Shown in pieces: positions 5,525 to 10,489 of a stretch of DNA of 10,489 nucleotides. Source of the DNA: Frankiaceae bacterium. Its GTDB lineage: Bacteria > Actinomycetota > Actinomycetes > JAVEEB01. The stretch lies in NCBI GenBank assembly GCA_030840665.1, contig JAVEEB010000390.1, forward strand, positions 1-10,489, written 5' to 3'. The notes beneath the pieces were generated by a model, which saw nothing but the letters and a program-made list of their open reading frames with translations, had not been told where the DNA came from and did not search any database. Numbering within the stretch: the first letter of the stretch is position 1; each line of letters opens with the position of its first letter. The position numbers and the translations under genes were made by a program.

Positions 5525-6258
5525 ATGTCCGTCTCGCCGGCGACATTGAACGGCGGCTGCTCATCAACTACGCGGTCGATCCTGACATCGCGGCTCGGCT
5601 GCTGCCGGCGCCGTTCCGTCCGCAGCTCGTCCGTGGCTACGCGGTGGCCGGCATCTGCCTGATCCGTCTCGCCGGAATGCGTCCCAGCGGCGTGCCGCGA
5701 TGGCTCGGCGTACGCAGTGAGAACGCGGCGCATCGCATCGCCGTCGAGTGGGAGGCCAAGGGCGTTGTACGGCGAGGTGTCTATATCCCTAGGCGGGACA
5801 GCAATTCCTGGCTGAACGTCGCCGTAGGCGGGCGCCTGTACCCCGGCGCTCACGAGCGCGCGGGCTTCACCGTCAGCGAATCGCCGACCCGGCTGCGGGT
5901 GGCGTACACGTCGGCCGACGGCAGCGCCGCCGTCGACGTGGACGTCGCTGTCGTTCCGGAGTTGACCGGCAGCGCGTTGTTCCCTGACCTGGCCGCCGCG
6001 TCGACATTCTTCGAGCAAGGTGCCGACGGCTATTCGGCCACCCGAGGCGGCCGCCAGTCCGACGGGCTGGGGCTTCGTACGACGGCTTGGTCCGCGGAGG
6101 CAGGCCACGTCAATTCAGTACATTCGACGTTTTTCGACGATGACCGGCGGTTCCCACCGGGGACGTCGCGCTTGGACTGTGCTCTGGTGATGCGCGACGT
6201 CCCGGTGGCGTGGCAACCGCTGCCCAGCTTGGGCAGCGAGGGTGCCGTCAGTACGTGA
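5521..6258 (+). CDS. DUF2071 (YqjF-like) protein
   Basis: A 245-aa cytoplasmic protein of the DUF2071 family, which has a fold related to acetoacetate decarboxylase; no enzymatic activity is established for it. The typical family features are the opening LLINYAVDPDIAARLLPAPF (13-32), RGYAVAGICLIRL (38-50), the hallmark VYIPRRD (87-93) and VGGRLYPG (102-109). The start ATG overlaps the TetR stop (ATGA at 5521-5524) and lacks a clear ribosome site, so it is probably translated by coupling. It is the last gene of the autoregulated operon. Its final 11 bp overlap the 3' end of the convergent CshA/OmpA gene, and a 9-bp hairpin at 6218-6238 lies within its last codons. Association with a TetR regulator suggests an inducible, small-molecule-related role. 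Confidence 0.88.
   Translation: MNVRLAGDIERRLLINYAVDPDIAARLLPAPFRPQLVRGYAVAGICLIRLAGMRPSGVPRWLGVRSENAAHRIAVEWEAKGVVRRGVYIPRRDSNSWLNVAVGGRLYPGAHERAGFTVSESPTRLRVAYTSADGSAAVDVDVAVVPELTGSALFPDLAAASTFFEQGADGYSATRGGRQSDGLGLRTTAWSAEAGHVNSVHSTFFDDDRRFPPGTSRLDCALVMRDVPVAWQPLPSLGSEGAVST
6218..6238 (-). terminator. Hairpin after the CshA/OmpA gene, inside DUF2071
   Basis: CGCTGCCCA at 6218-6226 pairs perfectly over 9 bp with TGGGCAGCG at 6230-6238 around a 3-nt loop. On the minus strand it begins 9 nt after the stop at 6248, a good place for a terminator. It lies inside the plus-strand DUF2071 coding region, because the two genes overlap tail to tail. There is no T-tract. Confidence 0.5.
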
Positions 6259-9200
6259 ACCGGATGGTGGTGCGGCGGTTGCGCTGGCGACCAGCGGCCG
6301 TCTTGTTCGTGGCCTGAGGTGCGCTCTCGCCCATGCTGGCATTGAGAATGCGGACATTGGTGCCACGGACGAGGTACGCGCACACGGTGGCCGCGCGTGC
6401 CCGGCCGAGTGCCAAGTTGCGGGCACTCGTGTCGACCGAGTCCGTGTAACCCACGCAGCTGATCGAGCGAACGCCGGCAAGCTCCCGGCGCAGAGCGTCG
6501 AGGTAGCGAGCCTCCGCGGGTCGTAAGGCCGCACTCCCGGTGTCGAAGAAGACGGGCCGCGGCAGGACGAACGTGTGCGCAACGATCTTTGTGGTGTCGC
6601 TCACGTGCACGATCTTCGTCGAGCCTCGCGGAGTGATGGCCGCTGCCGCGACGGCCTGCAAGCCGCCGGGCTGAGCGGCGAGCGCCCGGCCGAGCGGGGT
6701 CAGGGTCACGTTGACCACGATGGACGTTGCCTTCGGGTCAGTGCTGCTGGCCGTTGCCGTCCCGATCGCGACCTGTCGTCCGCTCACGGTTGCCCACAGG
6801 GTCACCGTGCACTGGCTCAGCGTCGCCCCCTTCAGGACGCACTTCACCGGAATGCTTGACGATGCCGTGTCGAGCACCGTCATCGTCGGCGCCACCGCCT
6901 GGCCGTTGACGTTGACCGGGGGAGTGGTCGGGCCTGGCGGGTCGACCGGCGGGGTCACGGGCGTCGGAGGCACCACCACCACGATGATGACGACATTCGC
7001 CGTGTACGTCGCGGTGGTCGACTGCGAGTATTGGTCCGTCATTCGGAACGACACAGTCCCAGAGCCGATAAACCCGAGCTCAGGAACGAAAGTGATGGTC
7101 CCCGTCAGCGTGTCGAGGGCAAACGTGCCTTGCCCGATGACTGTCAGCATCGTGACGGGGGTCGCCGAGGCATCGAGCAGCGTCAGGGTGCTGCCGACCG
7201 GGATCGTGACGACGGTGGATTGCGTGACGCCAGGGCTGCCGTTGGTCGTCGCGCTTGGGACTGGAGGTTGTGCAGGCGGGTTGACCGTCGGCGTGTAGGT
7301 GTTGCTCGCGTCCTGGGCGTACTGGTCGGTGGTACGGAACGTGACAGGCGCCGCGACACCGACGAACCCGCTGACCGGCGTGAACGAGATGATCCCGGTC
7401 GTGACGTCGATGGTGTAGCTGCCGTCGGCGTTGGTCACGGTGGTCGCCGCTGCCAGTGCCGAGTCGAGCAGCGTCACCGAACCGCTCGGCGGGATCGGGA
7501 CTGTCGTTGTCTGGACGGTATTGAAGGCTCCGCTGCCCGTGCGAGCGGCCACGACCGGGCCGGTGACCGTAGGCGTGTACGTGTTGCTCGCGGATTGCGA
7601 GTACTGGTCCGTGGTTTGGAAGGTGACGGCAGTGGCCACACCGACGAATCCGTTGGCGGGGGTGAAGGTGATCGTGCCCGTCGTGGTGTCGATCGTGTAG
7701 CTGCCGCTCGCGTTTGTGACGGTCGTAGCAGGAGCGAGTGAGCCGTCGAGCAGCGTCACCGAGCCACTCGCCGGCGGCGGGACGACAACGGACTGAGTTG
7801 TGCCGTACGCACCTGTGCTGGTACGTGCAGGCGGCACGACTACACCCGGCGGGCTGACCGTCGGGGTGTAGGTGTTGGTCGCCAGGACGGCCGCTGCGTC
7901 CGTCGTCTGGAACGTGACGGGTGCGGCAATTCCGACGAAACCGCTGGCCGGCGTGAACGTGATCGTGCCGATCGTGGTGTCGATCGTGTAGCTACCGCTC
8001 GTGTTTGTCACGGTCGTCGCGGGGACGGACGCCGCATCCAGCAGCGTCACGGAGCCACCGGCCGGCGGCGGAACGACGACGCTCTGTGTCGCAGCAAAGG
8101 CACCCGAGCTCGTCTGCGCACCCGGTCCGACGCTGAAGGTTTGCGTGACGGGGGTGGCGGCGGTGAACGAGCGGTTACCAGCCTGGTTCGCGGTGATGCT
8201 GCAGGTGCCGACGCCGATAAACGTGGCCGACGTGCCGCTGACGGTGCACACTGCAGGGCTGTTGCCCACGTACGTGATGGCGAGGGCTGACGTGGACGAT
8301 GCGGTGAGCGTTACGGGCACGCCCACGGTCGCGGTGCCGGGCTGCGGGAAGGTGATTGTCTGTGCGACGGGCACCGGGTTCATCAGGACGTTGGACACGG
8401 CACCGGGGCCGTCGGAGTTGACCGCGCTGACGCGGAAGTAATAGGTCCCCGCAGGGTTGAGGCTCGTCACCGTGTACGACGTCGCGGTGCTGGCGGGGTG
8501 CGAGACGATGGCCCAGGTGACGCCGTCCACGGACTGTTCGATCTGGTAGTCCGTGACGGCGGTGAGGCCCGCCGTGGTGGGAGCGGTCCAGGTCAGGTCG
8601 GCGGAGGCGCCGCCGCCGGCGGGGGTATCGACGGCACTCGTGAGTGTCGGCGCGGAGGCGAGCGAGACCCAGTTGGTGACGACCTGGGCCCCACCCGCGG
8701 TGTTGGCGGAGATGCCCAGTCGCACGCGAATGGTCGTCGTACCACGTGCATTTCCGCTGACGTTGAATGTCGCCTGACCGTTGGCGTCCGTGACGCCGGT
8801 GCCCGAGCCGGCGGAGCCGGTGACGCCGCTGATCGTGTAGGAGTACGCGTTGTTCGGCAGCAACACGCCGTCGGCCGTGGCGGCAGTCAACGTGAAGGTC
8901 TGCGCGGAGCCGACGTCGGCGACGGTCGGGCCGGTGATGAAGATCTGTGGGAACCGGACGACGATGCCGCCGATGGCGACGAGTTTCCCGCCGTTGTTGG
9001 TGAGCTCGGTCAGCAGCGTCTTGAGCGGCGGGTTGGGCACGTTCGTGAACGTGTAGTGGTTAATGGCCGGCAGGGTCTGGTTGGTGGGCAACTGGAAGAA
9101 GGCCTGGCCGTCCGGAGTCACGTACGACTGGCCCGTGCCGCCGGGCGTGATGACGAGGCTCGGGAAGAGGTCGATCAGCCACGCGTAGTTGTTGCCGTTG

Positions 9201-9751
9201 GACACCAACCCACCGCCGCGGTTGACGTGAGTCGTCAGGGCGAAGCCCCACTGGGAGAGCTCGCTCTCGACGGCCGCCGGCAGGTTGATGGCGACGTTGC
9301 CCTCTTGGTTGTCACAGATGTGGATGATCTTGTAGTTGTTGCTGCCGATGTTGTTGAAGAATGCCCGCACCGCGGCCACGGTCGTGAACGAGTCGAATGT
9401 CTCGCCGGGAGGCGCGATCGCGCTCAGGACGGAGGCGCACGGGCCGATGACGGCGGTCTTGCCGTTGTGCACGTAGCCGGGCGCGATGTTGATGTCGAGG
9501 TTGTGGTAGACGCCCTGCATGTAGCTGGTCATGTTCGCCGACACGTGGTCACCGGGGTCGTTGCCGTCGAGAATCACGGGGCCGCCGGGGACCGCCGCGA
9601 TCACGGGAGCCGTGGCAGACGCCGTGAAGGCGGGTCCGGCCAGGACGAGCACGGGGATCGCCAGGCACGCCGCGCCCAGGTACGCAGTTGCCCTTGCCAG
9701 GCGCCCCCGCCCGGTAGACCGAACGACAACTTGATCTGCAGGGGACTTCAT
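6248..9751 (-). CDS. Secreted CshA-repeat surface protein with C-terminal OmpA domain
   Basis: A 1167-aa exported protein. Residues 1-46 are a long Sec signal peptide (basic RGRLAR, hydrophobic 23-38, Ala-Ser-Ala cleavage near 46). In order: an unassigned alpha/beta-like domain (about 57-262); an Ig-like, Big-1-type domain (263-365); an FN3 domain (366-458, ending YYFRVSAVNSDG); an Ig-like domain (462-541, with Cys502 and Cys517); four CshA-type fibril repeats (549-632, 646-729, 740-823, 837-920; pattern SVTLLD, TTVTN, YTIDTTTGTITFTP, TYTPTV); a Pro-rich linker (928-946); a linker domain (951-1060) with Cys971 and Cys981; and an OmpA-like domain (1062-1167). In the last, GYTD (1101-1104) and RNLALGRARAATV supply the Asp and Arg that contact diaminopimelate in known OmpA domains. 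No sortase motif is seen. AAGGAG at 9763-9768 precedes the ATG by 11 nt. Probably a cell-wall-attached adhesin or matrix fibril; the role is inferred. Confidence 0.9.
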   Translation of the reverse strand: MKSPADQVVVRSTGRGRLARATAYLGAACLAIPVLVLAGPAFTASATAPVIAAVPGGPVILDGNDPGDHVSANMTSYMQGVYHNLDINIAPGYVHNGKTAVIGPCASVLSAIAPPGETFDSFTTVAAVRAFFNNIGSNNYKIIHICDNQEGNVAINLPAAVESELSQWGFALTTHVNRGGGLVSNGNNYAWLIDLFPSLVITPGGTGQSYVTPDGQAFFQLPTNQTLPAINHYTFTNVPNPPLKTLLTELTNNGGKLVAIGGIVVRFPQIFITGPTVADVGSAQTFTLTAATADGVLLPNNAYSYTISGVTGSAGSGTGVTDANGQATFNVSGNARGTTTIRVRLGISANTAGGAQVVTNWVSLASAPTLTSAVDTPAGGGASADLTWTAPTTAGLTAVTDYQIEQSVDGVTWAIVSHPASTATSYTVTSLNPAGTYYFRVSAVNSDGPGAVSNVLMNPVPVAQTITFPQPGTATVGVPVTLTASSTSALAITYVGNSPAVCTVSGTSATFIGVGTCSITANQAGNRSFTAATPVTQTFSVGPGAQTSSGAFAATQSVVVPPPAGGSVTLLDAASVPATTVTNTSGSYTIDTTIGTITFTPASGFVGIAAPVTFQTTDAAAVLATNTYTPTVSPPGVVVPPARTSTGAYGTTQSVVVPPPASGSVTLLDGSLAPATTVTNASGSYTIDTTTGTITFTPANGFVGVATAVTFQTTDQYSQSASNTYTPTVTGPVVAARTGSGAFNTVQTTTVPIPPSGSVTLLDSALAAATTVTNADGSYTIDVTTGIISFTPVSGFVGVAAPVTFRTTDQYAQDASNTYTPTVNPPAQPPVPSATTNGSPGVTQSTVVTIPVGSTLTLLDASATPVTMLTVIGQGTFALDTLTGTITFVPELGFIGSGTVSFRMTDQYSQSTTATYTANVVIIVVVVPPTPVTPPVDPPGPTTPPVNVNGQAVAPTMTVLDTASSSIPVKCVLKGATLSQCTVTLWATVSGRQVAIGTATASSTDPKATSIVVNVTLTPLGRALAAQPGGLQAVAAAAITPRGSTKIVHVSDTTKIVAHTFVLPRPVFFDTGSAALRPAEARYLDALRRELAGVRSISCVGYTDSVDTSARNLALGRARAATVCAYLVRGTNVRILNASMGESAPQATNKTAAGRQRNRRTTIRFTY
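6992..8107 (-). repeat. Four tandem CshA-type fibril repeats (coding)
   Basis: Four units of about 84 aa lie at 7856-8107, 7565-7816, 7283-7534 and 6992-7243, spaced 97, 94 and 97 codons apart (291, 282 and 291 bp). Each has the CshA form: Q-x-x-x-V-x-x-P-x-x-G-S-x-T-L-L-D, a Tyr/Phe-Ile/Ala-Leu-Asp strand, T-G-x-I-[T/S]-F, a G-F-[V/I]-G turn and a Tyr-Thr end strand. The first two are about 75 percent identical as proteins (63 of 84), the fourth is most divergent. Units 2-4 contain TDQY[S/A]Q; unit 1 has TDAAAVLA instead. Confidence 0.85.
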
Positions 9752-9775
9752 GGCGAGGGGAACTCCTTGGCTTAG

Positions 9776-9799
9776 ACGGTTGAAACATCAATCGACCGT
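9776..9799. other. Short inverted repeat upstream of the CshA/OmpA gene
   Basis: ACGGT at 9776-9780 is matched by ACCGT at 9795-9799, enclosing TTGA-AACA-TCAA, itself a small palindrome. It lies 25 bp before the minus-strand start, in the shared divergent region with dapA. It could be a binding site or leader hairpin, but the arms are short. Elsewhere in 9752-9908 I found no convincing minus-strand promoter. Confidence 0.2.
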
Positions 9800-9895
9800 G
9801 CTTACCTATCGGCCGGAAGGAGACGCCGTGGAGGGCTCTTTATGACTAGTTAGCTCGGAATGGATACGGGTGCGCGCCCACGGGGCCTCAGCCGG

Positions 9896-9901
9896 TACGG
9901 T
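9896..9901 (+). promoter_or_regulatory. dapA: -10 element for a leaderless dapA transcript
   Basis: TACGGT fits TAnnnT and ends 7 nt before the ATG at 9909, so transcription would start at or one base before the A of the start codon. The lack of a real Shine-Dalgarno (only AGGG, 3 nt from the ATG) fits a leaderless mRNA, a frequent arrangement in actinobacteria. No clear -35 is seen. Confidence 0.4.
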
Positions 9902-9908
9902 CAGGGCT

Positions 9909-10489
9909 ATGACGACGCCCGCCACGGCGCCCTTCGGGCGCGTGCTGACCGCAATGGTCACCCCGATGAATGCCGATGGGTCCATCGATCTGCCAGGCGG
10001 CCAGAGGCTCGCCGAATACCTTTTGGCGAACGGCAACGACGGCTTGATCATCAATGGCACGACAGGCGAGTCGCCCACCACGACCGACAAAGAGAACGCC
10101 GATCTGATCCGGGCCGTGCTCGAGGTCGTGCCCAGCGGCACCCCGATCGTCGCCGGCGTGGGCACCAACGACACGGCGCACACCCTGCGCCTCGCGGACG
10201 ACGCGGCCAAGGCCGGTGCAACCGGGCTCCTCGTCGTGACGCCCTACTACAACAAGCCGCCGCAGGCGGGCCTTATCGCCCACTTCGAGAAGGTCGCGAA
10301 CTCCACCGACCTGCCCGTGATGTTGTACGACATCCCCGGACGTTCGGGCGTCCCGATCGCTCCCGAGACTCTCATCGCCCTCTCGAAGCACCCGCAGATC
10401 ATCGCGGTGAAGGACGCCAAGGGCGACATCATGTCGACGTCGCTCGTCATCGAGGAAACCGACCTCGCCTACTACTCCGGCGACGACGC
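9909..10489 (+). CDS. dapA: 4-hydroxy-tetrahydrodipicolinate synthase DapA (partial, 5' part)
   Basis: The first 193 codons of a DapA running off the window end; the full family length is about 290-300. The enzyme condenses pyruvate with aspartate-4-semialdehyde, the entry step to diaminopimelate and lysine, as a cytoplasmic TIM-barrel tetramer. Visible family signs: GTTGESPT (50-57) with the proton-relay Thr, TPYYNKP (111-117) with the Tyr of the catalytic triad, YDIPGRS (140-146) with the catalytic Tyr140 and the substrate-binding Arg145, and AVKDAKGD (166-173) with the Schiff-base Lys168. The ATG at 9909 opens MTTPATAPFGRVLTAMVTP, the normal actinobacterial DapA start; a GTG at 9870 is in frame but would add 13 unlikely residues. 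It is divergent from the CshA/OmpA gene. Its diaminopimelate product feeds the peptidoglycan that the OmpA domain next door would bind, probably a coincidence. Confidence 0.95.
   Translation, partial: MTTPATAPFGRVLTAMVTPMNADGSIDLPGGQRLAEYLLANGNDGLIINGTTGESPTTTDKENADLIRAVLEVVPSGTPIVAGVGTNDTAHTLRLADDAAKAGATGLLVVTPYYNKPPQAGLIAHFEKVANSTDLPVMLYDIPGRSGVPIAPETLIALSKHPQIIAVKDAKGDIMSTSLVIEETDLAYYSGDD

Noticed and set aside
5185..6108. A 307-codon minus-strand open frame opposite tetR and DUF2071
   Set aside because: Arg-rich shadow frame without ribosome site or motif; the plus-strand genes have convincing family signatures and ATGA couplings.
6992..8107. Regular repeats that might suggest a CRISPR or satellite array
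   Set aside because: The period is 282-291 bp, in frame, with protein-level conservation; these are coding CshA-type repeats.
8498..9775. A 425-codon open frame on the plus strand opposite the N-terminal part of the CshA/OmpA gene
   Set aside because: Low-complexity Gly/Arg/Val/Asp composition and no domain; the opposite strand has a signal peptide and clear FN3 and Ig modules.
9752..9908. A riboswitch in the leader of the CshA/OmpA gene
   Set aside because: The 157-bp region is shared with the dapA promoter and shows no recognisable conserved riboswitch core, only a weak 5-bp inverted repeat.

Overview
The window is GC-rich bacterial chromosome with frequent GTG starts, purine-rich Shine-Dalgarno sites and a ThyX with the actinobacterial-type [13 protein letters not shown] motif. 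Together with the thyX and dapA anchors, this points to an actinomycete, perhaps Nocardioidaceae or a relative. The phylum is well supported; the family is a guess.

Layout. (1) 1-553: the tail of an upstream gene and an SRPBCC (AHSA1-like) protein, closed by a perfect 13-bp hairpin. (2) 616-1653, minus strand: a secreted TIGR03118-type beta-propeller protein. (3) 1855-4345, plus strand: thyX (flavin-dependent thymidylate synthase), a pentapeptide-repeat protein, a NUDIX hydrolase with the Nudix_N-type N-terminus, and a GNAT acetyltransferase, closely spaced and probably co-transcribed. (4) 4359-6258, plus strand: a promoter flanked by two 16-bp palindromic operators that are exact reverse complements of each other, driving a compact operon of a four-helix membrane protein, a TetR-family regulator and a DUF2071 protein. 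Both junctions are ATGA stop/start overlaps. (5) 6248-9751, minus strand: a 1167-aa secreted multidomain protein with signal peptide, unassigned N-terminal domain, Ig-like domain, FN3, Ig-like domain, four CshA-type fibril repeats, Pro-rich linker and a C-terminal OmpA-like peptidoglycan-binding domain. Its 3' end overlaps that of the DUF2071 gene by 11 bp. (6) 9909-end, plus strand: the first 193 codons of dapA (4-hydroxy-tetrahydrodipicolinate synthase), probably leaderless.

How it fits together. thyX and dapA are housekeeping genes that are close neighbours in mycobacteria. Here about 7.3 kb of accessory genes lies between them. The most informative elements are the TetR/DUF2071 operon, whose control region looks autoregulatory, and the CshA/OmpA protein, which looks like a surface fibril held by non-covalent peptidoglycan binding rather than by sortase. 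No RNA gene, CRISPR array, insertion sequence or phage gene was seen. No gene-free stretch exceeds 300 bases; the largest gap is the 201 bp between the TIGR03118 gene and thyX.
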